A program made the position numbers and the translations under genes. Below the pieces are notes generated by a model. It ran no database searches. It saw only the letters and a program-made list of their open reading frames with translations, and was not told the origin of the DNA. From NCBI GenBank assembly GCA_002290645.2, contig NMOS02000007.1, forward strand, positions 1 through 64,000: DNA of 64,000 nucleotides, given 5' to 3'. This DNA comes from Candidatus Aquirickettsiella gammari. Lineage in GTDB: Bacteria; Pseudomonadota; Gammaproteobacteria; Diplorickettsiales; Diplorickettsiaceae. Every line of letters starts with the position of its first letter. Positions within the stretch are counted from its first letter, which is position 1. Of this stretch, positions 38,421 to 49,642 are shown in pieces.

Positions 38421-40991
38421 TTAGTCAATTTTTCTAGAAACTGCTTGATAATCTGCCATTTGATCAAAGTTTAAGTAGCGATATAAATTTTCACTCATCG
38501 TATCAATGAATTCCATCTTTTTTCTGTATTCATCTAAGCTAGGAAGGTAACCTAAAATGGCACTTATCGCAGATAATTCAGCAGAAGCTAAGTAGACATT
38601 AGCCTTTTTTCCCATCCGATTAGGGAAGTTTCGAGTTGAAGTCGAAACTACGGTGGCACCATCGCGTACGCGGGCTTGATTACCCATACATAATGAACAG
38701 CCAGGCATTTCGGTTCGTGCCCCTACGACGCCATAAATTGCATAATAGCCTTCCTGCATTAATTGATGTGCATCCATCTTTGTTGGCGGAGCTATCCATA
38801 ATACCGTGGGTAAGCGATTATTAAAGTTTTTTAATAAGCTTCCTGCCGCGCGATAGTGACCAATATTCGTCATGCAAGAACCTATAAAAACCTCATCGAC
38901 TTTATTATGGGCGACAGCCGATAAAGGTTTAATATCATCTGGATCATTGGGGCAAGCGAGTAAGGGCTCTTTGATCTGGTTAAGGTCAATTTCAATAATC
39001 TCTGTATATTCAGCATCAGGATCTGGCTCTAATAAAGTAGGTTTAGCTAGCCAAGCTTCCATTGCGGTAATGCGACGTTGTAGACTATTTGTATCTTGAT
39101 AAGTATTAGCTATCATCCATTTCAAAAGGGAAATATTAGAATTTAAGTATTCAATAATGGGTTCTTTATTTAAGCGTATCGTGCAGCCGTTTGCAGAGCG
39201 TTCTGCCGATGCATCAGCAAATTCAAAGGCTTGCTCAATTTTGAGATTAGGTAAACCTTCAATTTCCAATACACGACCTGAAAATATATTCTTTTTGTTT
39301 TTGCTATCAAGCGTTAATAATCCTCTTTGTAGAGCAATATAGGGGATTGCATTCACTAAATCTCGTAAGGTAATAGCCGGTTGTATTTGGCCGGTAAATC
39401 TAACTAAGATCGATTCTGGCATAGTTAAAGGCATTACCCCCATGGCGGCCGCAAAAGCGACGACACCCGATCCGCCTGGAAAACTAATGCCTAAAGGAAA
39501 ACGGGTGTGGGAATCGCCCCCTGTACCTACAGTATCCGGTAAGAGCATTCGATTAAGCCAAGAATGAATAATTCCATCTCCAGGTCGTAGTACCACACCG
39601 CCACGAGAGGAAAAGAAATCGGGTAAACTATGTTGTGTTTCTATGTCGACCGGTTTGGGGTAAGCGGCGGTATGGCAAAAGCTTTGTAGGACAAGGTCAG
39701 ATGAAAACCCGAGACAAGCCAATTCTTTTAACTCATCTCGGGTCATAGGCCCTGTTGTATCTTGAGAGCCTACAGTGGTCATTTTAGGTTCGCAGTAGGT
39801 GCCTGGGCGTATACCTGACACACCACAAGCGTTACCGACCATTTTTTGTGCTAGGGTGAAGCCTTTTTTTCCAGGTTGAACAATTTCAGGTCGGTTAAAT
39901 ACCTGGGAAAAAGGATAAGTTAATGTGGCTCGAACCTTATCAGTTAAGGTTCGACCTATAATCAAAGGAATTCGGCCACCTGCACGTACCGCATCGATGA
40001 GTGTAAGATTAGGGGTAAATTCGGCTATTTTTTGACCTTGTTCATTTTCGATTCGACCCTCATAAGGATAAATATGAATAACATCACCCCTATTTAATGG
40101 GCTAACATCGACTTCTATTGGAAAAGCACCCGAGTCTTCAGCTGTAGTGCGAAAAATCGGCGCAATTTTACTGCCTAGAATGACGCCACCCCGATTTTTA
40201 TTGGGCACAAAAGGAATTACTGTGCCAATATGCCATAACAGCGAATTAATGGCGGATTTACGCGATGAACCGGTACCGACCACATCCCCTACAAAAGCGA
40301 TAGGATGCCCTTTAGTTTTTAATTGTTTAATAATTTGTAGCGCCTCGGGTATGCGATTACCTAGCATGACTAAGCTATGTAACGGGATATCAGGACGGCT
40401 CCAGGCTTCCGTAGCAGGGGATAGATCATCTGTATTTATTTCACCTTCGACTTTAAAGACAGTTAAAGTGAGCTTCTGGGGGACTTCTGGCTTAGAAACA
40501 AACCACTCTGCATTTGCCCAAGCTTCCACAACTTGTTTGGCATACGAGTTACCCTTTTTCGCCTTAGCAATAACATCATGATAGGCATCAAACATTAACA
40601 AAATATGTGAAAGTTGCTCAGCGGCTATTTTAGCCAAAAGCTTATGATCGAGTAGTTCAATGAGAATGGGCACGTTATAGCCACCTAGCATAGTGCCTAA
40701 TAATTCTACCGCTCGCTTAGGGCTAATAAAGGGCGAATGGGCTTCATCTTTTGCTAGTGCTGCCAAAAAAGCTGCTTTAACATAGGCGGCTGGGTCTACA
40801 CCCGGTGCAACTTTCTGGCTTAATAGTTCAACTAAAAAGGGTGCCTCAGCGGAAAAAGTAGGCTTTTTAAGCAATTCAACGAGTTGTGTAACTTGGGTCG
40901 CATTGAGCGGTAAGGGAGGGATGCCTTGAGTTGCACGTTGTTGAATATGTTGCCGGTAAGCGACTAAAAAATCGGATGTAGATGAAGACAC
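38421..40991 (-). CDS. acnB: Aconitate hydratase B / 2-methylisocitrate dehydratase
   Basis: Converts citrate to isocitrate in the TCA cycle. It has 856 residues, with the N-terminal HEAT-like domain and swivel domain (GDVVGTGSSRKSAIN) typical of AcnB, and iron-sulfur cysteines in GSCMTN and CSLCMGN. It starts with GTG 40991 after a GAGGGG ribosome site. Length is normal for AcnB. Confidence 0.97.
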   Translation of the reverse strand: MSSSTSDFLVAYRQHIQQRATQGIPPLPLNATQVTQLVELLKKPTFSAEAPFLVELLSQKVAPGVDPAAYVKAAFLAALAKDEAHSPFISPKRAVELLGTMLGGYNVPILIELLDHKLLAKIAAEQLSHILLMFDAYHDVIAKAKKGNSYAKQVVEAWANAEWFVSKPEVPQKLTLTVFKVEGEINTDDLSPATEAWSRPDIPLHSLVMLGNRIPEALQIIKQLKTKGHPIAFVGDVVGTGSSRKSAINSLLWHIGTVIPFVPNKNRGGVILGSKIAPIFRTTAEDSGAFPIEVDVSPLNRGDVIHIYPYEGRIENEQGQKIAEFTPNLTLIDAVRAGGRIPLIIGRTLTDKVRATLTYPFSQVFNRPEIVQPGKKGFTLAQKMVGNACGVSGIRPGTYCEPKMTTVGSQDTTGPMTRDELKELACLGFSSDLVLQSFCHTAAYPKPVDIETQHSLPDFFSSRGGVVLRPGDGIIHSWLNRMLLPDTVGTGGDSHTRFPLGISFPGGSGVVAFAAAMGVMPLTMPESILVRFTGQIQPAITLRDLVNAIPYIALQRGLLTLDSKNKKNIFSGRVLEIEGLPNLKIEQAFEFADASAERSANGCTIRLNKEPIIEYLNSNISLLKWMIANTYQDTNSLQRRITAMEAWLAKPTLLEPDPDAEYTEIIEIDLNQIKEPLLACPNDPDDIKPLSAVAHNKVDEVFIGSCMTNIGHYRAAGSLLKNFNNRLPTVLWIAPPTKMDAHQLMQEGYYAIYGVVGARTEMPGCSLCMGNQARVRDGATVVSTSTRNFPNRMGKKANVYLASAELSAISAILGYLPSLDEYRKKMEFIDTMSENLYRYLNFDQMADYQAVSRKID

Positions 40992-41026
40992 AACAGACCC
41001 CTCATTTATTCTTTATAATAAGAACA

Positions 41027-41056
41027 ATTATACCCTTTTGCTAGGCTATAAGTCAG
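41027..41056 (-). promoter_or_regulatory. Promoter of acnB
   Basis: On the minus strand CTGACT (41056-41051) and a perfect TATAAT (41032-41027) are separated by 18 bases, 35 bases upstream of the GTG start. Confidence 0.55.
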
Positions 41057-41085
41057 CTAATACCTCACTCAAGCAGTTATAGACT

Positions 41086-41778
41086 ATGAAAAATACAGTG
41101 GCTAAGCGGCTTTTACAGGTCAAACAACGGATCAGCGATGCAGAATATCGTTTCCAGCGTTTGCCACACTCAGTTCGCTTAATTGCTATTAGTAAATCGC
41201 AGGATCTTGAAGCTATAAAAACAGCTATTACAGCAGGGCAATTAGCTTTTGGTGAAACTTACGTGCAAGAAGCCTTAGCCAAAATTAAATGGTTTAGTGG
41301 TCAAGGGATCGAATGGCATTTTGTGGGTAGAATTCAAGATAATAAAGCAAAGTTGATCGCCATTAATTTTGCTTGGGTTCATAGTCTTTCGACGCTTAAA
41401 AGTGCAATAAGATTAAACCATTATAGAAAAGAGGCCAATTTAACACCACTCAATGTTTGCATCCAAGTTAATTTACAAAAAGAAGCTAATAAATCAGGCG
41501 TATATTTAGAAAATCTTGTCGTACTGGCAAATGCAATTAACAAACTCCCTTATTTACATTTACGCGGGCTAATGGCGATTCCAAAACCAGAAATCGATGT
41601 TGAGAAGCAACACGAGAATTTTAAAAATTTGCGACTCGCATTCGAAGAATTAAAAAGACTAGGTTTACCGCTTGATATTTTATCCATGGGCATGTCAGAT
41701 GATTTTGAAGTGGCTATTGCAGAAGGTGCTAGCTTCATTCGAATAGGCAGCGCTATTTTTTCCAAGCGAGCTAATTAA
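41086..41778 (+). CDS. yggS: PLP homeostasis protein, YggS/PLPBP family
   Basis: Binds pyridoxal phosphate and buffers vitamin B6 and amino-acid metabolism; no enzymatic activity is known. The 230 residues form an alanine-racemase-like barrel with the PLP lysine at about 37 in AISKSQ and the phosphate-binding SMGMSDDFEVAI. Convergent with the glycyl-tRNA synthetase gene. Confidence 0.95.
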   Translation: MKNTVAKRLLQVKQRISDAEYRFQRLPHSVRLIAISKSQDLEAIKTAITAGQLAFGETYVQEALAKIKWFSGQGIEWHFVGRIQDNKAKLIAINFAWVHSLSTLKSAIRLNHYRKEANLTPLNVCIQVNLQKEANKSGVYLENLVVLANAINKLPYLHLRGLMAIPKPEIDVEKQHENFKNLRLAFEELKRLGLPLDILSMGMSDDFEVAIAEGASFIRIGSAIFSKRAN

Positions 41779-41788
41779 TTTATAAATT

Positions 41789-43165
41789 TTATTTAAAATA
41801 ATCCTTCATATATTGTTCTAAGCAGGATAAATTGATGCGAGTTTGTTGCATACTATCTCGATCACGCACTGTAACGGTATCATGATTGGAGGTATTATCA
41901 CTTTTTCCTATCGTATCAAAATCTACCGTAATACAAAGCGGTGTTCCTATTTCATCGTGACGTCGGTAGCTTTTTCCGATGTTTCCAGTATCCTCATAGG
42001 CAACACGTCCCAAACCTAAGGCTTGTATGGCTCCTTTAAGTGATTTTGCCTTTTCTACTAATAGACTGTCATTGCGTTTTAAGGGGATAATAGCGGCTTT
42101 AACCGGTGCTAAATGTGGTTTTATCCGCAATAACGTTCTTTTTTTATTATCCTTTAATACTTCTTCTTCATAGGCGTCGGTGAGTATAGCGAGTACACCT
42201 CTGTCCAAACCCGCTGAGGGTTCAATCACATAGGGAATAAAATGCGATCCCGGTGGATCTTGAATGCTCAGCTTAGCGATGCTTTCTTTATTAACCGCTA
42301 CTTTTACTTTTACATTTAACTCGTTTTGTCCCTGTGTGTGGGAGCCTAAATCATAATCAGTACGATTGGAGACGCCTTCTAACTCCTCAAAACCGTGCGG
42401 AAATTTGTAAAGTATATCGACAGTTGATTTGGCATAATGGGCAAGCTCTGATGAATTTTGTTCGAATAATTTTAAACGCTGAGGCGATAAACCTTGTTTT
42501 TCCCACCATGCTAAACGAGATTCAACCCAATATTGATGCCATTTTTCATCTTCACCGGGTTTAACAAAAAACTCGATTTCTAGCTGTTCGAATTCCCTTA
42601 CTCTGAAGATAAAATTACGCGGCGTTATTTCGTTTCTAAAAGCTTTGCCAATTTGTGCGACACCAAAAGGGAGCTTAGGGGCCATCGAATCGATAATGTT
42701 TTTAAAATTGGTGAATATCCCTTGAGCGGTTTCTGGACGTAGATAGACATAAGCTTCTTTATCTTCTACGGGCCCCACGGTCGTTTTAAACATCATATTA
42801 AACGCTCTTGGTTCAGTTAGATTAGTCGAACCACAGGCTTCACATTTTCCATCAACGAGATGATCCGAGCGCCAACGCTTTTTACAATGTCGACAATCTA
42901 CTAATAAATCAGCAAAGGTACTTTCATGGCCTGAGTAATGAAAAATTTTTCGCTGGGATAAAATGGCTGAATCTAAACCGTAGATATCATCGCGCTCATA
43001 AACATTGGATTTCCACCAAGCGGCTTTCAAGTTATTTTTTAATTCTACGCCTAAGGGACCATAGTCAAAAACACCTTGCAGTCCTCCATAGATTTCTGCG
43101 CTAGGGAAGATAAATCCTCTGCGTTTGCACAAAGAAACGATTTCTTCTAGATTTTCTGCCGCCAT
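41789..43165 (-). CDS. glyQS: Glycyl-tRNA synthetase, single-chain dimeric type
   Basis: Charges tRNA-Gly. This 458-residue class II enzyme is the homodimeric form: N-terminal [20 protein letters not shown], a CxxC pair twice (CRHCKK and CEACGS), motif 2 [23 protein letters not shown] and a C-terminal anticodon-binding domain with [20 protein letters not shown]. Most gammaproteobacteria use the two-gene alpha/beta form, so this type is unusual and suggests ancient replacement. Confidence 0.95.
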   Translation of the reverse strand: MAAENLEEIVSLCKRRGFIFPSAEIYGGLQGVFDYGPLGVELKNNLKAAWWKSNVYERDDIYGLDSAILSQRKIFHYSGHESTFADLLVDCRHCKKRWRSDHLVDGKCEACGSTNLTEPRAFNMMFKTTVGPVEDKEAYVYLRPETAQGIFTNFKNIIDSMAPKLPFGVAQIGKAFRNEITPRNFIFRVREFEQLEIEFFVKPGEDEKWHQYWVESRLAWWEKQGLSPQRLKLFEQNSSELAHYAKSTVDILYKFPHGFEELEGVSNRTDYDLGSHTQGQNELNVKVKVAVNKESIAKLSIQDPPGSHFIPYVIEPSAGLDRGVLAILTDAYEEEVLKDNKKRTLLRIKPHLAPVKAAIIPLKRNDSLLVEKAKSLKGAIQALGLGRVAYEDTGNIGKSYRRHDEIGTPLCITVDFDTIGKSDNTSNHDTVTVRDRDSMQQTRINLSCLEQYMKDYFK

Positions 43166-43213
43166 AATGAATTTCCAAGGGTTAGATTTAAAAAAAATTA
43201 ATCAGAATTATAT

Positions 43214-43235
43214 AACAGGTTTTCATAAGCCTGTT
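43214..43235. repeat. Short inverted repeat upstream of glyQS
   Basis: AACAGG at 43214-43219 pairs with CCTGTT at 43230-43235 around a 10-base loop, about 50 bases upstream of the glyQS start and 110 bases past the typA stop. No T run follows. It could be a weak transcription stop for typA or a leader hairpin. Confidence 0.25.
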
Positions 43236-43347
43236 AAGAGACGATATAATTTCGCAAAAAATCATCAGCGATAAGAAAGGTTCAGATGATAGGTAAATCA
43301 ATCACGATTACATCAAAAGCTACAATGATTAATTAATAGAAGTGTTG

Positions 43348-45162
43348 TTAAGTATCACGTCCTGCTCGTTTACGTTCATGCTCCTTCAAAAACTTTTTTC
43401 GTAGCCGCAAATGATGCGGCGTAACCTCTAATAATTCATCGTCTGCAATAAACTCTAAAGCTTGCTCTAATGAAAATAATATAGGTGGTGTTAGTATAAT
43501 GTTATCATCTGATCCCGATGCGCGGACATTAGTTAATTGCTTACCCTTAATTACATTCACAACTAAATCATTATCACGTGAGTGGATCCCCACTATCATT
43601 CCTTCATAGACATCCGTTTGTGGCCCAATCAATAACTTACCGCGTTCTTGCAGATTAAATAACGAAAAGCCGGTTGCTTTACCGACTAGGTTTGAAATCA
43701 TGACTCCGTTAGCTCGGTTTGCAATAGCTCCTTTTTTCACCGGGCCATAATGATCAAATACATGGTGCATTAAGCCTAAACCAGAAGTCGCAGTTAAAAA
43801 TTCTGTACGAAAACCAATTAAAGCACGAGTCGGAATTTTATAATCTAGTCGAACGCGCCCTTTTCCATCAGAGACCATATCCACTAAGTCACCACGACGA
43901 CTACCTAATTTTTCCATAATGCTACCTTGGTGCTGTTCTTCCAGATCAACTGTCAAGGTTTCATAAGGTTCTCTTAATTCCCCATCAATTTCTTTTAAGA
44001 TAACCTCAGGACGGGAAACCCCTAGCTCGTAACCTTCTCGGCGCATCGTTTCAATCAATATGGATAAATGCAATTCGCCTCGACCGGAGACACGAAATCG
44101 ATTGGGATCTTCTGTATTTTCTACCTTGAGCGCGACATTGTGTAGTAGCTCTCTATCGAGTCTTTCTCTTATTTGTCTACTGGTAACGAATTTTCCGTCT
44201 TTCCCCGCAAAAGGTGAGTTATTGACCTGAAAGGTCATGCTCATCGTCGGTTCATCAACTGTTAATGCCGGTAAGGCGACTACCGTGTTGGGATCGCATA
44301 AGGTATCGGAAATATTAAGATTATCAATTCCTGTTACAGCGATGATATCGCCTGCTTGGGCTTGACCAACTTCAATCCGCTCTAAGCCGCGATAACCCAA
44401 TATTTGTAATATGCGTGCGGAGCGAGTCTTTCCTTCTCTGTCGATCAGCGTGACAGGCATATTGGTTTTAGCGCAACCTCTTTGAATGCGACCAATCCCA
44501 ATTGATCCTACGTAACTCGAATAATCCAAGCTAGTAACTTGCATCTGAAAAGGGCCTTCCGGATCAACGGCGGGCGGGGCTACTTTTTTAATTATAGTTT
44601 CGAATAAGGGAATAAGGTCAGTGCTTGGTTTTTTGAGGTCTAATGTGGCATAACCTTGTAGTGCAGAAGCATAGATGATAGGAAAATCTAATTGTTCTTC
44701 AGTAGCACCTAAGCGATCAAATAAATCAAAAACTTGGTTGATGACCCAATCGGGTCTTGCGCTAGGCCGGTCAATTTTATTAACAACGACAATGGGTTTT
44801 AAACCCTTAGCAAAAGCTTTTTGTGTTACAAATCGGGTTTGAGGCATAGGCCCATCTACTGCATCAACAAGGAGCAAAACGGAATCTACCATAGATAAAA
44901 TACGTTCTACTTCGCCACCAAAGTCGGCATGGCCTGGGGTGTCGACAATATTGATCCGATAACCGTGCCACTCGATAGAGGTATTTTTAGCCAGGATAGT
45001 AATGCCGCGTTCACGCTCCAAATCATTGCTATCCATAATACGTTCCACCGGTGCGGCGCGGCTGGAGAGGGTTCCAGATTGTTGCAATAGTTTATCGACC
45101 AGCGTGGTTTTGCCGTGGTCGACGTGGGCGATGATGGCGATATTACGTATGTTCTGAATCAT
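43348..45162 (-). CDS. typA: Translational GTPase TypA/BipA
   Basis: Ribosome-associated GTPase involved in 50S assembly and stress growth. It has 604 residues, with P-loop AHVDHGKTT at 12-20, [20 protein letters not shown] and elongation-factor-like domains to the C terminus. Length and motifs are normal. Confidence 0.97.
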   Translation of the reverse strand: MIQNIRNIAIIAHVDHGKTTLVDKLLQQSGTLSSRAAPVERIMDSNDLERERGITILAKNTSIEWHGYRINIVDTPGHADFGGEVERILSMVDSVLLLVDAVDGPMPQTRFVTQKAFAKGLKPIVVVNKIDRPSARPDWVINQVFDLFDRLGATEEQLDFPIIYASALQGYATLDLKKPSTDLIPLFETIIKKVAPPAVDPEGPFQMQVTSLDYSSYVGSIGIGRIQRGCAKTNMPVTLIDREGKTRSARILQILGYRGLERIEVGQAQAGDIIAVTGIDNLNISDTLCDPNTVVALPALTVDEPTMSMTFQVNNSPFAGKDGKFVTSRQIRERLDRELLHNVALKVENTEDPNRFRVSGRGELHLSILIETMRREGYELGVSRPEVILKEIDGELREPYETLTVDLEEQHQGSIMEKLGSRRGDLVDMVSDGKGRVRLDYKIPTRALIGFRTEFLTATSGLGLMHHVFDHYGPVKKGAIANRANGVMISNLVGKATGFSLFNLQERGKLLIGPQTDVYEGMIVGIHSRDNDLVVNVIKGKQLTNVRASGSDDNIILTPPILFSLEQALEFIADDELLEVTPHHLRLRKKFLKEHERKRAGRDT

Positions 45163-45289
45163 AAGGTAGTTTTTAGGAAATTAGGTGTTAAGGTTTTGTT
45201 CAAAAAGAGTGCATGATAACGCAAAGACAGGCATTTCCGCTAGCGTGTTCTACACTGATAGAAAGGCAAAGCAGCTGAGAGGTTTTATC

Positions 45290-45859
45290 ATGGGAATGTT
45301 TTTATTGCAACCAACAGCGGTGGCACAATGGCAAGCCTTGGTTAAGGATGCCGAATCGAGTAGTAATCTTCGATTAAATAATGAACTTGAAAGCTATTTG
45401 GTTTTTTTATTAGGGCGCTTTAATCAACGACCCGATATTGCCAATTGTATACTAGCCAAGGAGTATCTAGTTGGACTGACTAAAGGCTTTGCTGGGCAGC
45501 GTGATTGTTTGCGTGAGGTAGGCGATAAATGTTTATTATTTGCTGGATTTTTTCCTGAGCAGGCTGAGAAAAGACAGGTTAAAATTAAATATTTTATTGA
45601 ATTAGGTCAAACGGCTTATGTTCAAGTGGCTAGTTTATCTAAAGCCGCTTCGGCTACCCTTTATAATGCCTTGAGTTGTGATTTTGTTAACCTTATAGAA
45701 ATTTTGCATGCAATTCGTAGCTTGAGTGATTCGGCTAATGAGTTAACCCCTTTGCAAGCGCTAGAGTTATGGACTGATGTTAAAAGCCAACAGGCATTAA
45801 AAGTATTACGTAAGCATACGACTTGTCCAATTATTAGGGGTCCTTCCATTAAGCACTAA
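45290..45859 (+). CDS. Conserved protein of unknown function
   Basis: From ATG 45290, preceded by GAGAGG, it has 189 residues; the longer upstream frame has no ribosome site. The protein is soluble and mostly helical, with no signal peptide or membrane segment. Its layout (an N-terminal LNNELESYLVFLLGRF and a central CLLFAGFFPEQAEKR) gives me the impression of a conserved gammaproteobacterial hypothetical family. It is divergent from typA. I cannot assign a function. Confidence 0.7.
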   Translation: MGMFLLQPTAVAQWQALVKDAESSSNLRLNNELESYLVFLLGRFNQRPDIANCILAKEYLVGLTKGFAGQRDCLREVGDKCLLFAGFFPEQAEKRQVKIKYFIELGQTAYVQVASLSKAASATLYNALSCDFVNLIEILHAIRSLSDSANELTPLQALELWTDVKSQQALKVLRKHTTCPIIRGPSIKH

Positions 45860-45987
45860 ATTTGCCCTTAATTTAGGTTTTTCCCGAAAGCTCCAAATAA
45901 ACTCATTACTTAGAAAAAAGTTCATTTTCTTGCTCAAAACAAACCAGCTAGTTAAGATAGCTTATCTCTCAAATAATGTAGTTTTGC

Positions 45988-46761
45988 ATGACGAACTCAA
46001 TTTCTTCCATTAAATCAACCGATAGTTTAACGACAGATTTTGGTTATAAAACTATCCCTTTGAGTGAAAAAACCACGCGGGTTGCTGAGATTTTTCAATC
46101 GGTCGCGAATCAATATGATCTGATGAATGATCTCATGTCATTAGGATTACATCGGCTATGGAAAAAATTTGCGCTGGAGTTGGCTCAGCTTCGTCCCGGC
46201 GATAAAGTACTTGATGTGGCTGGTGGTACAGGCGATTTGGCCAAAGCATTTATCAAACGCGTTGGAACTCGAGGGAAGGTTACCTTGCTTGATATTAATG
46301 CCGCCATGCTGAAAATTGGCCGTGATCGTCTCATAGATGCGGGTTTGATAGATATCCCAGCGATCCAGGCTAATGCAGAGTGCTTACCTTTTGCAGAAGA
46401 TAGTTTTGATTGTTTAAGTATTGCTTTTGGATTACGCAATGTTACGAATAAAACCAACGCGCTAAAATCTATGTATCGTGTCCTTAAGCCGGGTGGACGT
46501 TTACTAGTGCTAGAATTTTCTAAACCGGCTTTGGGTTTTTTGCAATCGTTATATGATAGCTATTCCTTTGAATTTCTTCCAAAATTAGGGGCATGGATCG
46601 CAAATGACGAGGCGAGCTATCGTTATTTAGTAGAGTCTATTCGGCGTCATCCTGATCAAGAAACATTAAAGTCGCTTATTCTAGCTTCGGGGTTTGATGA
46701 ATGTGAATATCATAATCTGAGTGGCGGAATAGTTGCATTACATAGAGCGTGGAAATTTTGA
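45988..46761 (+). CDS. ubiE: Ubiquinone/menaquinone C-methyltransferase UbiE
   Basis: SAM-dependent C-methylation in ubiquinone synthesis. The 257 residues contain VASQYDLMNDLMSLG-like sequence near residue 38, the SAM motif VLDVAGGTGDLA, and the family signatures FGLRNVTNK and RVLKPGGRLLVLEFSKP. First gene of ubiE-ubiJ-ubiB, whose members overlap. Confidence 0.97.
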   Translation: MTNSISSIKSTDSLTTDFGYKTIPLSEKTTRVAEIFQSVANQYDLMNDLMSLGLHRLWKKFALELAQLRPGDKVLDVAGGTGDLAKAFIKRVGTRGKVTLLDINAAMLKIGRDRLIDAGLIDIPAIQANAECLPFAEDSFDCLSIAFGLRNVTNKTNALKSMYRVLKPGGRLLVLEFSKPALGFLQSLYDSYSFEFLPKLGAWIANDEASYRYLVESIRRHPDQETLKSLILASGFDECEYHNLSGGIVALHRAWKF

Positions 46762-47363
46762 ACTCTCAAAATATATTGTTATCTGCCCAAGAAGCTATAC
46801 TGAATCATTACCTGAACCTTGATCCAGAGGCTAAAGAGCATTTGTCTCGATTATCTGGCAAGGTAGTCAAGATAGAATGGGGGCATTTGAATTATTATTG
46901 GCTATTTAAGTCGGATTCAATTTATTTAAGTAAAGATTACCAGGGTGCTGTCGATCTCATATTGCGCGGTTCCACTTTGGATTTTATACGTATCACTTTT
47001 ATGAAAAAGGATACGGCGCTTACGGCTATTCCCCTGCAAATTTTAGGGGATATGGAGTTTGCTAAACAATTTAAAGACCTTTTTTCTAATTTAGATATTG
47101 ATTGGGAAGAGCAATTAGCAAAACTTCTAGGTGATACCATAGCTTATCCGATAAGTTGTCTCTTTAAAGAAATAACGCGATGGGCTAAACAGAGTGTAGA
47201 AAGCCTTAGCCAAAATATGACTAATTATCTTCAAACAGAATTGAATTATTTAGTTTCCGAACCAGAACTGCAAATTTTTTTTTCCGACGTTGATGATTTG
47301 CGAGACGATAGTGAGCGGCTAGAAGCGCGGATAAACGTTTTGCAAAGAGGATTGGATTCATGA
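46749..47363 (+). CDS. ubiJ: Ubiquinone biosynthesis accessory factor UbiJ
   Basis: A 204-residue protein with an N-terminal SCP2 lipid-binding domain (about 15-110) and a C-terminal helix, which works with UbiK in the soluble ubiquinone complex. The GTG at 46749 overlaps ubiE by 13 bases; a TTG three codons later is possible. Its stop overlaps the ubiB start (ATGA). Confidence 0.9.
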   Translation: MEILNSQNILLSAQEAILNHYLNLDPEAKEHLSRLSGKVVKIEWGHLNYYWLFKSDSIYLSKDYQGAVDLILRGSTLDFIRITFMKKDTALTAIPLQILGDMEFAKQFKDLFSNLDIDWEEQLAKLLGDTIAYPISCLFKEITRWAKQSVESLSQNMTNYLQTELNYLVSEPELQIFFSDVDDLRDDSERLEARINVLQRGLDS

Positions 47364-49021
47364 AAGCCATATCTCGTTTAATACGTTTAATGCAGATCAG
47401 TTTTATTCTTTTTCGTTATGGCCTAGATGAATTGGTATTTTCGCTGCATTTGTTTCGATCGATACGCTTCTTTGTTTATCTAAACCCTTATCGAAGCGTT
47501 AATAAAAAAAGAACAAGGGGAGAACGTATTCGCTTAGCTTTGGAAGATTTAGGCCCAATCTTCGTTAAGTTTGGCCAAACCTTGTCGACGCGCCGTGATT
47601 TTATTCCTATTGATATTGCCGATGAATTAGCGAAATTACAGGATCAAGTACCGCCTTTTCCTGGCGAGCAAGCGCGATCTATTATTGAAACATGCTACAG
47701 AAAGCCACTACTAGAGGTATTTTCCGAGTTTGATATTAACCCTTTAGCTTCTGCTTCTATTGCGCAAGTACATGCGGCTAAGTTACTAACGGGCCAAGAG
47801 GTGGTGGTTAAAGTATTACGTCCTAAAGTCTATCAACGAATTAGTCGAGATGTGGATCTGCTCTATGCTTTAGCGGATCTAGCAATGCGCTATTGGCGCC
47901 CCGCCAAGCAACTTAGGCCACGTGAAATTGTGGCCGAATTTGAAGCCTGTTTGAAAGATGAGTTGGATTTATTGCGAGAGGGGGCTAATGCCTCTCAGCT
48001 AAGACGAAATTTTTCTAATTCTGATCTACTTTATATTCCGGAGGTATATTGGCCATATACCTTTCATGAAGTTTTAGTCATGGAGCGGATTTACGGTATT
48101 CCTATCTCGGATATTTCTACTTTAAAAAAACAAGGTATTAATTTAAAAAAATTAGCGGAGCGAGGCGTAGAAGTTTTCTTTACCCAAGTATTTCGTGATT
48201 GTTTTTTCCATGCCGATATGCATCCAGGAAATATTTTTGTTTCACCTAAAAATAAGCAAGACCCCCAATATTTAGGTGTTGATTTTGGGATTATGGGTAG
48301 TTTAAGTCCAGATGATCAACGCTATCTGGCTGAAAATTTGATGGCATTTTTTAAGCGAGACTATCGACGCGTGGCACAATTACATGTGGAATCGGGTTGG
48401 GTGGCTCAAAACACACGTATTAACGAATTTGAAGCGGCAATTCGTACCGTATGCGAACCTATTTTTGAACGACCATTAAAAGAAATTTCCTTTGGCCAAT
48501 TACTTTTACGCCTATTCCAAACAGCTAGACGATTTAACATGGAAGTACAGCCCCAATTAGTATTGTTACAAAAAACCCTTTTTAATGTTGAGGGCTTAGG
48601 GCGACAATTATATCCAGATTTGGATCTATGGAATACCGCAAAACCATTTTTAGAACACTGGTTACGAAAACAACTAGGACCGCGTGTTTTTTTACGAAAA
48701 ATACGTGAATATGCTCCCTACTGGGCTGAGAAATTACCTGAAATCCCTGATTTGCTCTATCAAACACTACTCGAATTTCGCCATTTAAAAAAGTCATCAA
48801 AATGTATTGCTTGTGAAAATAGGCAAGGGAGAAAAAAAACCAACAAAAAATCGTTTTGGTTTATAGGTTTGGGTGTCTCTACTGCTTGTATGGCCTGGGT
48901 TTTATTTGATTTAACTATTAGTGACGGCTATCAATTATCACCTGCCCATTTATGGCTTTTGGGTTTAAGCGGTTTAGGCTTATTTTTAACGGCAATAATT
49001 AAATTACAAAAATTAAATTAA
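47360..49021 (+). CDS. ubiB: Ubiquinone biosynthesis protein kinase-like UbiB
   Basis: Atypical ADCK/UbiB kinase-like ATPase needed for ubiquinone synthesis. It has 553 residues, with the KxGQ motif in [16 protein letters not shown], the ATP-binding [18 protein letters not shown] in the catalytic loop and VDFGIMG. Two membrane helices lie at the C terminus (about 495-550). Confidence 0.96.
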   Translation: MKAISRLIRLMQISFILFRYGLDELVFSLHLFRSIRFFVYLNPYRSVNKKRTRGERIRLALEDLGPIFVKFGQTLSTRRDFIPIDIADELAKLQDQVPPFPGEQARSIIETCYRKPLLEVFSEFDINPLASASIAQVHAAKLLTGQEVVVKVLRPKVYQRISRDVDLLYALADLAMRYWRPAKQLRPREIVAEFEACLKDELDLLREGANASQLRRNFSNSDLLYIPEVYWPYTFHEVLVMERIYGIPISDISTLKKQGINLKKLAERGVEVFFTQVFRDCFFHADMHPGNIFVSPKNKQDPQYLGVDFGIMGSLSPDDQRYLAENLMAFFKRDYRRVAQLHVESGWVAQNTRINEFEAAIRTVCEPIFERPLKEISFGQLLLRLFQTARRFNMEVQPQLVLLQKTLFNVEGLGRQLYPDLDLWNTAKPFLEHWLRKQLGPRVFLRKIREYAPYWAEKLPEIPDLLYQTLLEFRHLKKSSKCIACENRQGRKKTNKKSFWFIGLGVSTACMAWVLFDLTISDGYQLSPAHLWLLGLSGLGLFLTAIIKLQKLN

Positions 49022-49051
49022 TACGATTTTAAACTTTAAACAAGGATGTTT

Positions 49052-49255
49052 ATGGGATTTTACGGATTAAATCTAGCCTCGTGCCTTATTATTTTTCTTA
49101 TTGCATTGTTATTGTTCGGACCTAAATATCTGCATACAATATTAAAAGATTTAAATGCTTCTTTGCGTTATTTGACAAAATATTTATCAAGAAGAGATAA
49201 AAAACAATTAGATGATGATAAACCTCAAGTCGAAAAAGATATTACTGGTGGATGA
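49052..49255 (+). CDS. TatA/TatB-like protein, without tatBC
   Basis: A 67-residue protein with one N-terminal membrane helix (about 5-21), the hinge LLFGPKYL and an amphipathic helix (about 25-42), as in TatA/TatB of the twin-arginine system. AAGGA at 49042-49046 selects ATG 49052 over 49046. It sits where tatABC usually follows ubiB, but no tatB or tatC is present here. The polar helix residues and short tail fit TatA better. It could be a relic, or act with Tat parts encoded elsewhere. Confidence 0.65.
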   Translation: MGFYGLNLASCLIIFLIALLLFGPKYLHTILKDLNASLRYLTKYLSRRDKKQLDDDKPQVEKDITGG

Positions 49256-49601
49256 TGACAGGTTATTTTTGCATGTATTAACGCAATATTTAGATGAAGC
49301 GCAATATGCTTATGTAACTTGCCAAAATGGTCAACAAGCTTGGACTTATTTACAAAGATATCCGAATAAGTTTTTTGTTGTTTTAGCCGACAGGATTATG
49401 CCCAAACTTCATGGTATCGATTTATTGATTAATATGAAAAAGATTTCATTGGAGATCCCTTTAATTTTATGTACTGGAGAAGCGAGTAAAGAAGAAAGAT
49501 GTGAAGCAATAGCACAAGGTGTATACGATTTTCTTTATAAACCTATTTCTAAAGAACTACTTTTAGCGATATTGAAAAAAATAAAAAAACAATTAATATA
49601 A
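49212..49601 (+). CDS. Single-domain response-regulator receiver
   Basis: A 129-residue CheY-like receiver domain with no output domain. Acidic pocket Asp14-Asp15, phosphoacceptor Asp60 in VLADRIMP, Thr88 in LCTGEAS and Lys110 in FLYKPI are all in place. The first 44 bases overlap the end of the TatA-like gene in another frame, which suggests coupled translation. No histidine kinase is in this window. Confidence 0.88.
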   Translation: MMINLKSKKILLVDDDRLFLHVLTQYLDEAQYAYVTCQNGQQAWTYLQRYPNKFFVVLADRIMPKLHGIDLLINMKKISLEIPLILCTGEASKEERCEAIAQGVYDFLYKPISKELLLAILKKIKKQLI

Positions 49602-49642
49602 TTAGGCCGGAAAAATCTATCTATATTTAAAGGAAATTTAAA

